Shown: piece by piece, positions 14,136-21,456 of the stretch
How the letters are laid out: the number at the start of each line of letters is the position of its first letter
Numbering within the stretch: position 1 is the first letter of the stretch
Assembly (NCBI GenBank): GCA_022800215.1
Contig: JAAWPV010000011.1
Span: forward strand, 1 to 34,743
From: Oscillospiraceae bacterium
Lineage (GTDB): Bacteria; Bacillota; Clostridia; Oscillospirales; Oscillospiraceae
Reading direction: 5' to 3'
DNA: 34,743 nt
Program-made: the position numbers and the translations under genes
The notes under the pieces: model-generated
Seen by the model: the letters and a program-made list of their open reading frames with translations, nothing else
Told to the model about the DNA's origin: nothing
The model's database searches: none

Positions 14136-15989
14136 CTATTTCTTCTCCCGGTAGGTCTCCAAGTAGGCCTCTTTGCGGCTGTCGGCCAGGAATTGTTCAC
14201 TCTCCCGGCAAAAGTCCCCGTCCTCTAAAAGCTCCACCACATAGGGGGCATAGCGGGTACCCTTACCGGCGCGCAGTTCGGAGACCAGATCGTCAAAGCT
14301 TTTGGCGGCGGCATAACTGCGGCCGATGTTGTCGGTGCCCGCATCCAGAGCGTCCACCACAGTGATGATATCCACCATGACCCGCACTGCCGCCGGGCAC
14401 TCGCCCGCCGTCATGGGGTAGCCGCCGGAGTGGTCATAGGAGCGGTGGTGATACCGGGCAGCGTTGGAGTAATCCTCCAGCTTCAGGGTCTCCAGCAGGC
14501 TGCAGCCGAACATTGGATGGAGCTTGATACAGGTGAACTCCTCGTCCAGCAGCCGGCGGCTGTACTGACCCACATAGCTGATAAGCATACACTTACCCAG
14601 ATCGTGGTAAAGGCCGCTGTAATAGGCCTTTTCCAACAGAAGGGCCAGCTCCCCGGGGCTGTCGGCGGGCCGTTCCATGCCGAAGGCCCCGTCCAGAAGG
14701 CGTGGGGCGGCCTGAGCCAGCCGGGCACAGAAGCGGCGTGTCAGCTCGGCCACCACCTCGGAATGGATATAGGTAGGGGGGTGACAGGCCAGAATATAAT
14801 CCAGCACCCGGCGCTGGAAGGCCTTGTCATCGGCGGAGACCTGCTCGCTCATGGTCTGGAGGGCCCGGGAAACCTGGAGGGCATACTCGTTCTGGGGAAG
14901 CTGAAAGAGGTACTCCCGCTGCCGGGCCTGGATCTCCTCCACCTGTTTCCAGGCCGCCTCCCGCTCTTTGGCGGGCAGGTAGGCAGAATAGTGCTTCAGG
15001 TACTCCGGCGCGGTCAGGATGGCCCAAATGCTGTCCCCGGAGAAGTCGGCAGCGTCCGCCCCCTTGCAGATGTCAAAAAGCTCCGCCATGAGCTCCTCCG
15101 CCGGAATGAGCCCCGCGTGATACCGGGCGGCGGCGTAGACGTAGCGGGTCCGGGCTCCCACCGCCCGCTCCTTGACCGCGGCGATCCGCTCCTGGTGGTG
15201 GTAGACGTACTCCGCCGACTCCAGAACGGCGGCCGCCACCTCGGGATCGTACCGGCTCCGCAGGCCGCTCAGGAACTGGGTGCGGTCATAGTGAAGGGTG
15301 TAGACAAAGTCATCCCAGGGGATCTCAGGGTCCTTCTCCCGGTAGCCGGGGGATTCCACGATGGCCATGGCCTCCTCAAAGACCCGGGCATAGTCCTTCC
15401 AGCCCTCCATAATGTTATGAGGGCCGCCTTCGCCCCCCCGGATGCTTTTGAGGCCGTACTTCCTGTTGCCCAGGCAGCGGATGATGTAGCCCCGGGTCGT
15501 GGGATTTGCGATCTGCTCGTACCGGTCCAGATAGGCGGCGCCGGCGCTGAAGTAGGCGCCGATCTGCTCCACGAAAAGGTCGATGCCCATCTCCGAACTT
15601 CGCACGTTCAGATAGAAAAGGGTGATGCCCTGGTAGTAGAGCTCCTTCACCATCCCGTCCACGTCGCCGCGGGCTTGGGCGTAAGCGTAAAGAAGTTTGT
15701 GGATATAGTAGGCCACCCCTACGTCGGGGCTGCGGTTATAATTGAAAAGAGCTCCGGCCAGCTCCTCCAAAGCCGCCGCCTCCTGCTCCATCAGCGTCTC
15801 CCCGGTTTTGGAAAAGAGGATCTCCTTCAAAATGGCGTCATTTTCCTGATGGAGGTGATAGAGACGCTCCGCCCGCTCCCGAATGGCCCCGATGAGGGCC
15901 TCGTCGGAAAGATCAGCGGAAAACCGGGGCTTTGCCAGGCCCCGGGCCGCAGCCAGATTGTCCAGATAGGTTTGATACAGTCCTTCCAT
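14136..15989 (-). CDS. HD-GYP-type phosphohydrolase domain protein with large helical N-terminus
   Basis: A 617-residue soluble protein. About the first 400 residues are helical and repeat-like (TPR-like impression, not assigned). The C-terminal domain shows the HD-GYP order: HDLGK near 462, HPMFGCSLLE near 492, HHRSYDHSGGYP near 512, and DALDAGTDNIGRSYAAAKSFDDLVSEL near 545. HD-GYP enzymes hydrolyse cyclic di-GMP. Here the usual HHExxDGxGYP has Arg for Glu and one extra residue before GYP, so activity or substrate could differ. The ATG at 15989 follows AAAGGACTGCCC. It is monocistronic, with its own promoter and terminator. No GGDEF protein is in the window. Confidence 0.82.
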   Translation of the reverse strand: MEGLYQTYLDNLAAARGLAKPRFSADLSDEALIGAIRERAERLYHLHQENDAILKEILFSKTGETLMEQEAAALEELAGALFNYNRSPDVGVAYYIHKLLYAYAQARGDVDGMVKELYYQGITLFYLNVRSSEMGIDLFVEQIGAYFSAGAAYLDRYEQIANPTTRGYIIRCLGNRKYGLKSIRGGEGGPHNIMEGWKDYARVFEEAMAIVESPGYREKDPEIPWDDFVYTLHYDRTQFLSGLRSRYDPEVAAAVLESAEYVYHHQERIAAVKERAVGARTRYVYAAARYHAGLIPAEELMAELFDICKGADAADFSGDSIWAILTAPEYLKHYSAYLPAKEREAAWKQVEEIQARQREYLFQLPQNEYALQVSRALQTMSEQVSADDKAFQRRVLDYILACHPPTYIHSEVVAELTRRFCARLAQAAPRLLDGAFGMERPADSPGELALLLEKAYYSGLYHDLGKCMLISYVGQYSRRLLDEEFTCIKLHPMFGCSLLETLKLEDYSNAARYHHRSYDHSGGYPMTAGECPAAVRVMVDIITVVDALDAGTDNIGRSYAAAKSFDDLVSELRAGKGTRYAPYVVELLEDGDFCRESEQFLADSRKEAYLETYREKK

Positions 15990-16052
15990 GGGCAGTCCTT
16001 TCCGGCTTTCCGCCGCACCCGGCGCAAAAGCCGGGCAAAGATTCTTTTTTGT

Positions 16053-16081
16053 ATTGTATCATAAGGCGCACCGGGATACAA
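16053..16081 (-). promoter_or_regulatory. Promoter of the HD-domain gene
   Basis: Leftward TTGTAT (16081-16076), 17-base spacer, TACAAT (16058-16053), about 65 bases upstream of the start at 15989. Confidence 0.65.
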
Positions 16082-16181
16082 GCCCGCAAATCTCTCTCTC
16101 CGCCCCCCTCTCTTCTCCGCTTTCAACAATATAAGCCCTGCTTTTTCATTCTTCTTTGTGCATATTTTTCGATATTCTCTC

Positions 16182-16210
16182 TTTACATTCTTACTTTATC
16201 GTGTTATCAT
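16182..16210 (+). promoter_or_regulatory. Promoter of the amino-acid ABC transporter operon
   Basis: TTTACA (16182-16187), 17-base spacer, TATCAT (16205-16210), 45 bases before the first start codon. Confidence 0.7.
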
Positions 16211-16255
16211 GCTAATACGCTAAAGTGAGCTAAAAAATCCAAGGAGGAATCCACT

Positions 16256-17086
16256 ATGAAAAAGAAACTCATCTCTCTGTCCCTGGCCCTTGCTCTAGGC
16301 CTCAGCCTGGCCGCCTGCGGTGGGAAAGCCGATCCCACCCCCACCCCCGACGCACCGGACGGAAGCCCCACCGTGGAGAGCGACCTTGCTTACGTCAAGG
16401 ACAAGGGCACTTTGATCGTAGGCATGACCGATTTCGCCCCCATGGACTACAAGGACGGCGGCGACGAATGGATCGGCTTCGACGCTGACATGGCAAAGGC
16501 CTTCGCCGAGTCTCTGGGGGTCCAGGCGGAGTTCCTGGAGCTGGCCGACTGGGACGCCAAGTCCATGGAGCTGGACACCAAGGCCATCGACGTGGTGTGG
16601 AACGGCATGACCCTCACCGATGACGTGAAAGCCCTGATGAGCACCTCGGAGCCGTACTGCCTCAACGGTCAGGTGGTGGTAGTCAACAAGGCCGTGGCCG
16701 ACCAGTATCAAACCAAGGAAAGCCTCAGCGCGCTGAAGTTTGCCGTGGAGAACGGCTCCGCTGGCGCTGAGCAGCTGGACGAGCTGAACATCCCCTACAC
16801 CGCCATGCAGAACCAGGCGGCCGCATTGATGGAAGTGGCCTCCGGCGCCTCCGACGCCGCCGTCATTGACCTTCTGATGGCAGGTGCCATGATCGGCGAG
16901 GGCACCAGCTACCCCGACCTGACCTACACCGTTCAGCTCAACGACGAGGAGTACGGCGTGGGCTTCCGGCTGGGCTCCGACCTGGTGGAGGCCTTCAATG
17001 ACTGGTGGAAGGAAGCCTATGACGCCGGCACTGTGATGGAGACCGCCAAGACCTACGGCGTTCAGGAGTCCATCATCGAAAAATAA
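16256..17086 (+). CDS. Amino-acid ABC transporter substrate-binding lipoprotein
   Basis: A 276-residue family 3 extracellular solute-binding protein. A lipoprotein signal peptide ends at LAAC with the lipidated Cys at 21, then a Thr/Pro-rich linker. The binding lobes start at KGTLIVGMTDFAPMDYKD and continue with WIGFDADMAKAFAESLGV, both standard for polar amino-acid binding proteins (GlnH/FliY/TcyA type). It captures an amino acid outside the membrane and delivers it to the permease. The ATG follows a strong AAGGAGGAATCCACT site. A hairpin after the stop probably protects this transcript, since binding proteins are needed in excess. The actual ligand (glutamine, cystine or another) cannot be told. 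Confidence 0.93.
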   Translation: MKKKLISLSLALALGLSLAACGGKADPTPTPDAPDGSPTVESDLAYVKDKGTLIVGMTDFAPMDYKDGGDEWIGFDADMAKAFAESLGVQAEFLELADWDAKSMELDTKAIDVVWNGMTLTDDVKALMSTSEPYCLNGQVVVVNKAVADQYQTKESLSALKFAVENGSAGAEQLDELNIPYTAMQNQAAALMEVASGASDAAVIDLLMAGAMIGEGTSYPDLTYTVQLNDEEYGVGFRLGSDLVEAFNDWWKEAYDAGTVMETAKTYGVQESIIEK

Positions 17087-17104
17087 GCGCGTTGCCCACA
17101 GCTT

Positions 17105-17131
17105 GGGCAGGGGGCTTTTAGCCTCCTGCCC
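17105..17131 (+). promoter_or_regulatory. Intercistronic hairpin after the binding-protein gene
   Basis: 12-bp stem GGGCAGGGGGCT / AGCCTCCTGCCC (17105-17116 / 17120-17131) with one G-T pair and a TTT loop. There is no T-run, so it is more likely a processing or stability element than a terminator. Confidence 0.65.
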
Positions 17132-17162
17132 TTGACGGCGCTCTGAGAGAGGAGAAACACCC

Positions 17163-17804
17163 ATGACATTTGGCGCGGTCACGGCGACCCTGATGACGGG
17201 GATGGCCGTCACCCTGAAGCTCTTTTTCCTGACCCTGCTGATCGCCCTGCCCCTGGGGCTGGTGGTCTGCCTGGGGACCATGAGCCCCTTTGCACCCCTG
17301 CGCTGGTTGGTGAAAACGGTGGTCTGGATCGTCCGGGGCTCCCCTTTGATGATCCAGATCATGGTCATCTTCTATGGCCCCGGCCTCCTGTTCGGCTGGC
17401 CCCTCCTGCCTCGGTTCACCGCGGCTCTGGTGGCCTTCTCCGTCAACTACGCCTGCTATTTTGCCGAGATCTACCGGGGCGGTATCCAGTCCATCCCCGC
17501 AGGCCAGCAGGAGGCGGGCCTCGTGCTGGGCATGACAAAAAGCCAGATCTTTTTCAAGGTGACCCTTCTTCAGGTCATCAAGCGGATCGTCCCCCCCATG
17601 GGCAACGAGTTCATCACCCTGGTGAAGGACACCTCTCTGGTCCGGGTCATCTCGGTCTACGAGCTTATTTGGATGGGGGAGACCTACATCAGAAAGGGCC
17701 TCATCTGGCCCCTTTTCTACACGGCAGTCTTCTACCTCATTGCCAGCGGTATCCTGACCCTGTGGCTGGGCTGGTTTGAGAAGAAGCTGGACTACTTTCA
17801 GTAA
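17163..17804 (+). CDS. Amino-acid ABC transporter permease (HisM family)
   Basis: A 213-residue inner-membrane permease with about five helices. GMAVTLKLFFLTLLIALPLGLVV is the typical first segment and WIVRGSPLMIQI the conserved stretch in polar amino-acid permeases. The ATPase-coupling EAA loop reads QQEAGLVLGMTKSQIFFKVTLLQ at about 118-140. It forms the translocation path for the substrate delivered by the upstream lipoprotein. The ATG follows GAGGAGAAACACCC. Only one permease gene is present, implying a homodimer. Confidence 0.94.
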   Translation: MTFGAVTATLMTGMAVTLKLFFLTLLIALPLGLVVCLGTMSPFAPLRWLVKTVVWIVRGSPLMIQIMVIFYGPGLLFGWPLLPRFTAALVAFSVNYACYFAEIYRGGIQSIPAGQQEAGLVLGMTKSQIFFKVTLLQVIKRIVPPMGNEFITLVKDTSLVRVISVYELIWMGETYIRKGLIWPLFYTAVFYLIASGILTLWLGWFEKKLDYFQ

Positions 17805-17817
17805 GGGGGCAATGGGG

Positions 17818-17850
17818 CCCCACAAAAAGGGTCTCTCCCTTTTTGTGGGG
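17818..17850 (+). promoter_or_regulatory. 14-bp perfect intercistronic hairpin
   Basis: CCCCACAAAAAGGG / CCCTTTTTGTGGGG (17818-17831 / 17837-17850) with a TCTCT loop. A second stem GCTTTCGGC / GCCGGAAGC (17876-17884 / 17888-17896) follows. Neither has a T-run. They fill the unusually long 119-base gap between permease and ATPase genes. Confidence 0.7.
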
Positions 17851-17923
17851 AAAGGAAAAGCCCCGGAATGAGCGAGCTTTCGGCCTTGCCGGAAGCGAGA
17901 GATATGGAGGAGGCTTTGACACC

Positions 17924-18685
17924 ATGGCAATTTTAGAAGTCAACAACATTGAAAAGCACTTCGGCGCCACCAAGGTGCTGGAGGATATCTCTTTCTCTCT
18001 GGCCGAAGGCAAGGCCCTGGCCATCATCGGCTCCTCGGGCAGCGGCAAGACCACCCTGCTCCGGTGCCTCAACTTTCTGGAGACCCCCGACCAGGGCACC
18101 ATCTCAGTCCGTGGGGAGGTCCTTTTTGACGCCAAGGTCCACACCGCCCTCAACGAGGAAGCCATACGCCAAAAGCGGCTCCACTTCGGGCTGGTGTTTC
18201 AGTCCTTCAACCTCTTCCCCCAGTATACCGCCCTGGAGAATGTGACGCTGGCAGTGCGGCTTCGAGAGAAGGACAAGGCCCAATGGCCCGCCATCGACAA
18301 GCGGGGCATGGAGCTTCTGGACCGGATGGGCCTTGCCGACCGGGCGGGCCACTACCCACACCAGCTCTCCGGCGGACAGCAGCAGCGGGTAGCCATCGCC
18401 CGGGCCCTGGCCCTCTCCCCCGACGTACTCTGCTTTGACGAGCCCACCTCCGCCTTGGACCCGGAGCTTACCGGGGAGGTTCTAAAAGTCATCCGCTCCC
18501 TGGCCCAGCAAAATACCACCATGATCATCGTCACCCACGAGATGGCCTTCGCCCGGGACGTGGCCGACGAGGTCATCTTTATGGACGGCGGCCTCATCGT
18601 GGAGCAGGGCCCCGCCCAAGAGGTCATCGAGCACCCCAAAGAAGAACGGACCAAACAGTTTTTGTCCCGGTACCAGGAGAACTGA
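17924..18685 (+). CDS. Amino-acid ABC transporter ATP-binding protein (GlnQ-like)
   Basis: A 253-residue cytoplasmic ATPase. Walker A is GSSGSGKTTL at about 35-44, the Q-loop region reads GLVFQSFNLFPQYTALENV, the ABC signature is LSGGQQQRVAIARAL, Walker B is VLCFDEPTSALDPEL, and the switch His is in VTHEMAFARDVADEV. This is the full GlnQ/HisP set for polar amino-acid uptake. The start at 17924 (MAILEVNNIEKHFG) is preceded by GGAGGAGG ten bases away. An in-frame extension to 17843 is non-homologous and covers hairpin sequence, so it was rejected. It ends the operon at the terminator 18703-18740. Confidence 0.95.
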   Translation: MAILEVNNIEKHFGATKVLEDISFSLAEGKALAIIGSSGSGKTTLLRCLNFLETPDQGTISVRGEVLFDAKVHTALNEEAIRQKRLHFGLVFQSFNLFPQYTALENVTLAVRLREKDKAQWPAIDKRGMELLDRMGLADRAGHYPHQLSGGQQQRVAIARALALSPDVLCFDEPTSALDPELTGEVLKVIRSLAQQNTTMIIVTHEMAFARDVADEVIFMDGGLIVEQGPAQEVIEHPKEERTKQFLSRYQEN

Positions 18686-18702
18686 TCTGATCCCGTTTCC
18701 TG

Positions 18703-18740
18703 AAAAGTCCCCGCTTTCAAAAGAAAGCGGGGACTTTTTT
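18703..18740. terminator. Bidirectional terminator
   Basis: AAAAGTCCCCGCTTTC / GAAAGCGGGGACTTTT with an AAAA loop and T-runs on both strands. It ends the rightward ABC operon and the leftward FMN-binding protein gene. Confidence 0.93.
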
Positions 18741-18750
18741 CCGGCGGACA

Positions 18751-19122
18751 TCAGGCTGTCTTGCCGCTCTCTCCCTTGGCTTTGGCGATGCACTCAGCCG
18801 CCGCGGCCTTGGCGCCGTTGCTGGTCATGGTGGCTCCCGAGACGCCGTCAATGTCGGCGCCCTTCTCCTTGATCTGCTTGCCCAGTTCCTCCAGGGCGGC
18901 GCCCCCCACGCCGGGGGTCTCCTGGTCGCCGCTGATCTTCACCGCAGTGATCTTGCTCTCATCCACGGTGATCTCCACCGTCACTGCTCCACCGTAGCCT
19001 TGGGCACTGGCGCTGTATGTGCCGGCGGTATAAATAGCCTCCCCGGTCTCCTTCTTCTGGCAGGCCGCAGCCCCCAGGATCAGCGCCAGAGCCAGAAAAA
19101 GAACTGCGTATTTTTTGTTCAT
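18751..19122 (-). CDS. FMN-binding domain lipoprotein
   Basis: A 123-residue exported protein. The signal peptide ends at a lipobox-like GAAAC with Cys21. The body is a single FMN-binding domain (PF04205): AGTYSASAQGYGGAVTVEITVD, then GVSGATMTS, where S95-G-A-T98 is the site at which ApbE attaches FMN to Thr. It would be a membrane-tethered one-flavin electron carrier outside the cell. The start at 19122 has AGGAGGAAGACC directly upstream. It lies 73 bases after the anti-sigma gene with no terminator between, so it may belong to that operon. No ApbE gene is in the window. Confidence 0.9.
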   Translation of the reverse strand: MNKKYAVLFLALALILGAAACQKKETGEAIYTAGTYSASAQGYGGAVTVEITVDESKITAVKISGDQETPGVGGAALEELGKQIKEKGADIDGVSGATMTSNGAKAAAAECIAKAKGESGKTA

Positions 19123-19195
19123 GGTCTTCCTCCTCTTCATGTTCCGGACATGAGAGGAGCTTGCCCCATTTTTCCTTTTTTATTCCAGATTTTTC

Positions 19196-20854
19196 TCAGC
19201 CCGCGGGCATGGTGTGGGGATAGATGGGCAAAGGCTCGTGGGTGAGGGCGCGGATATTCTCCTCCGTCATGGCCTGATAGGGGATCTTGCGTTCGGTCAT
19301 CTCCCCCACCTCATTGAGCAGCCAGTTCCGGTATGTCTCACCGTCCACCGCCTCGGCCTTTTCATTCAGCCAGGCAGCACGGATATAGTAGACCACACCG
19401 TCCCCATCCTTGTCCACCTCGTCAGGGAAGGGGTTTCCTTCATAGTCCGTGTCCCGAAGGGACTTGTCCCAGGCGTCCACCGTGGCAATCAGCTCATAGA
19501 CATCATCTGCGCTGTTGTAGTAATAGAGGTAGTATGGCCAGAGGGCGTCTCCCGCCAGGCCTTGATTGTGGGAAAAGCCCACCATCACCGCGTTTTCATA
19601 GAAGGTAAACATGGGAAATTCCTGCAGCTCGATCCGCACCGGGTTGACGGCACCATTGGCATCATAGCCGATCACATAGCCCCGCTGTCCGGCGGTGTAG
19701 GTGTTGGTATAGCCGATGATAAGCTCCTCCTCCCCGTCTCCGTCCACGTCATAGACGGCGAACTGGTTCAGCTCCATCACCCCGTCCTCCCCGTAAAATT
19801 CCGTCTGGCTCCCGTCGGGAAGCTTCCCGGTGCTCCAAAGCTCCCATAAGACAGCGGCGTAAGCCTCCCGCGGAGTCTCGTAAAGCCGCTGTTGGACTGG
19901 CTTTTCCTCCAATACCGGCTTCTGCACCGGGGTGAGAAGATTGAAATCGTAGCAGTCGGCCACCGCCTCCAGCCGCTCCCTTGTCATCTCTCCATCGGTA
20001 CCAATGAATACGTTGAAGACCACAAAGCTGTCGGGAAGGTCGGCCATAATCACCGATTTCCCCGGACCCATGGCCAGCAGGACCTCCACCCCGCTTGCCG
20101 TCTTGTAGCTCCATTCCTGGTATTCGGCGGCATCCACCACCGACAGGGTCACCTCATTGAAGGTACCCTTGACGCTCCGCTGGAACTGGACATCCACAAG
20201 ACCCCAGCCTTCCACATAGGCGTAGCCGTCAAAGTGGCAGCCCCCGTCTTCATACATATAGGTCCAGTAGGTCTCCTGGTCCTTCCCAAAATCCGCCAGA
20301 GGGCCCAGAGCCTCCGGGTGCTGGTACAGGTCGATCAAGTCCGTGTGGAGCGTGAGGCCGTACTTGCCGGCGATCTCCTCCAGCTTCTCCCCCATCTCCC
20401 GGGTGTAGACGCCGTAACAGCCGTACTTTTCAAAAAGCACCGGGTCGATGGTATTGCCCACGCTGTCAAGAATGGCTCTATCCCGGTCATAGCCCTCCAG
20501 AAAGTCCTTCCACTCTGCCAGGGCCTTGCTCTCCGGCGTGCCGGCGAAACCGGACAGACTGATGACATCGACGGAGGTCTTTTCCCCGGGGACCATCAGC
20601 CCGGTGTCCGGGTCGATGACGTCCACCTCCTGCTGCCTTGGCAGCAGGGCGTCCCGGAGACCCAGAAAGTTCACCGCCACCGCCGTGCCTCCCAGAAGGG
20701 CCAGCAGGCCGATGACCGCCGCCAGAGGGACAAGACGGCTCAAAGGCCTTTTGGTTCGTTTTGCTTGTGTCATTTGCTGCATTTCCTCCCATTTCACCGT
20801 TTTGGACGGATGGAGTTGGGAAAAGGTGCGCCGGTAGAAGTCTCGGTTATTCAT
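19196..20854 (-). CDS. Membrane-anchored anti-sigma factor-like protein (second pair)
   Basis: A 552-residue protein: about 36 cytoplasmic residues, a transmembrane helix near 38-62 (PLAAVIGLLALLGGTAVAVNFLG), then a large extracytoplasmic region. Near residues 370-382 it has VYDVDGDGEEELI, and near 475 VDKDGDGVV, short Asp/Gly loops like those that bind calcium in VCBS or EF-hand-type repeats. Its ATG lies inside the end of the sigma gene (8-base overlap ATGAATAA), so the two are coupled. By position it is the anti-sigma factor, and the outer part could sense the envelope signal. The family was not identified, and the anti-sigma role is inferred from context. Confidence 0.78.
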   Translation of the reverse strand: MNNRDFYRRTFSQLHPSKTVKWEEMQQMTQAKRTKRPLSRLVPLAAVIGLLALLGGTAVAVNFLGLRDALLPRQQEVDVIDPDTGLMVPGEKTSVDVISLSGFAGTPESKALAEWKDFLEGYDRDRAILDSVGNTIDPVLFEKYGCYGVYTREMGEKLEEIAGKYGLTLHTDLIDLYQHPEALGPLADFGKDQETYWTYMYEDGGCHFDGYAYVEGWGLVDVQFQRSVKGTFNEVTLSVVDAAEYQEWSYKTASGVEVLLAMGPGKSVIMADLPDSFVVFNVFIGTDGEMTRERLEAVADCYDFNLLTPVQKPVLEEKPVQQRLYETPREAYAAVLWELWSTGKLPDGSQTEFYGEDGVMELNQFAVYDVDGDGEEELIIGYTNTYTAGQRGYVIGYDANGAVNPVRIELQEFPMFTFYENAVMVGFSHNQGLAGDALWPYYLYYYNSADDVYELIATVDAWDKSLRDTDYEGNPFPDEVDKDGDGVVYYIRAAWLNEKAEAVDGETYRNWLLNEVGEMTERKIPYQAMTEENIRALTHEPLPIYPHTMPAG

Positions 20855-21326
20855 CCTGCCACGCCTCCTTCAATTTCAGTTTCAGCTGTGCCCGCGCCCG
20901 GCTGAGCCGGGTGGTCACCGCCGAGGTGTCGATCCGCAAGAGCCCGGCGATCTCCTTGACGGAGAGGTCCTCATAGTAGAAAAGGTCCAGCACCGTGCGG
21001 TATTTCTCGGGCAGCTCCATCACCGCTTCATAAAGGCCTTGCTCCTCCGGCTGTTCAAAGGCCGGAAGGTACGCCTCGTCCAGCTCGGCCCGCCGCTTCC
21101 GCCAGGGGCTTTTCTGTACGTCCTTACAATAGTTCACCGCCACCCGGAGAAGCCACCGCCTGAGGTGCTCCGCCCCGTCAAAATCCCCTGTGTACCGAAA
21201 AAGGCGCAAAAACACCTCCTGAACGGCGTCGTCCGCATCCTGAGCGCTGCCCAGGCTGTGGAAGGCCACCCGGTATACCATATCCTGATATTTTTCCACC
21301 GCACAGGTGAAACTGAATTTGTCCAT
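20847..21326 (-). CDS. ECF-type RNA polymerase sigma factor (second pair)
   Basis: A 159-residue sigma factor with region 2 (AVEKYQDMVYRVAFHSLGSAQDADDAVQEVFLRLF) and region 4 (ELPEKYRTVLDLFYYEDLSVKEIAGLLRIDTSAVTTRLSRARAQL). It is clearly related to the factor at 13546-14007 in layout. The start MDKFSF at 21326 was chosen because the promoter's -10 box lies so close to the upstream in-frame ATG (21356) that transcription would begin about there. The ribosome site GGGGATGG is weak, which may keep levels low. Confidence 0.92.
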   Translation of the reverse strand: MDKFSFTCAVEKYQDMVYRVAFHSLGSAQDADDAVQEVFLRLFRYTGDFDGAEHLRRWLLRVAVNYCKDVQKSPWRKRRAELDEAYLPAFEQPEEQGLYEAVMELPEKYRTVLDLFYYEDLSVKEIAGLLRIDTSAVTTRLSRARAQLKLKLKEAWQDE

Positions 21327-21362
21327 AAACCATCCCCGCTTGTCCTGAATGTACATTCACTT

Positions 21363-21392
21363 ATTATACGAGTATGGGGGGCATTTTGTCAC
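21363..21392 (-). promoter_or_regulatory. Promoter of the second sigma/anti-sigma operon
   Basis: Leftward GTGACA (21392-21387), 18-base spacer, TATAAT (21368-21363). It has a perfect -10 box, and transcription should begin near 21356. Confidence 0.7.
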
Positions 21393-21415
21393 AAAGAGAG
21401 GGAAATTTTTTTGAA

Positions 21416-21456
21416 AAAGTGCCCTGCCCGGAAAGCGGGCAGGACACTTTTTTGTT
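21416..21456. terminator. Bidirectional terminator
   Basis: AGTGCCCTGCCCG / CGGGCAGGACACT stem with a GAAAG loop, T-rich on both sides (TTTTTTGTTTT on +, TTTTTC on -). It ends the carbohydrate-binding lipoprotein gene. Confidence 0.88.

Noticed and set aside
14430-16064. Rightward open frame of 544 codons opposite the HD-domain gene
   Set aside because: Shadow frame. The leftward protein has HD-GYP motifs, a ribosome site and a promoter.
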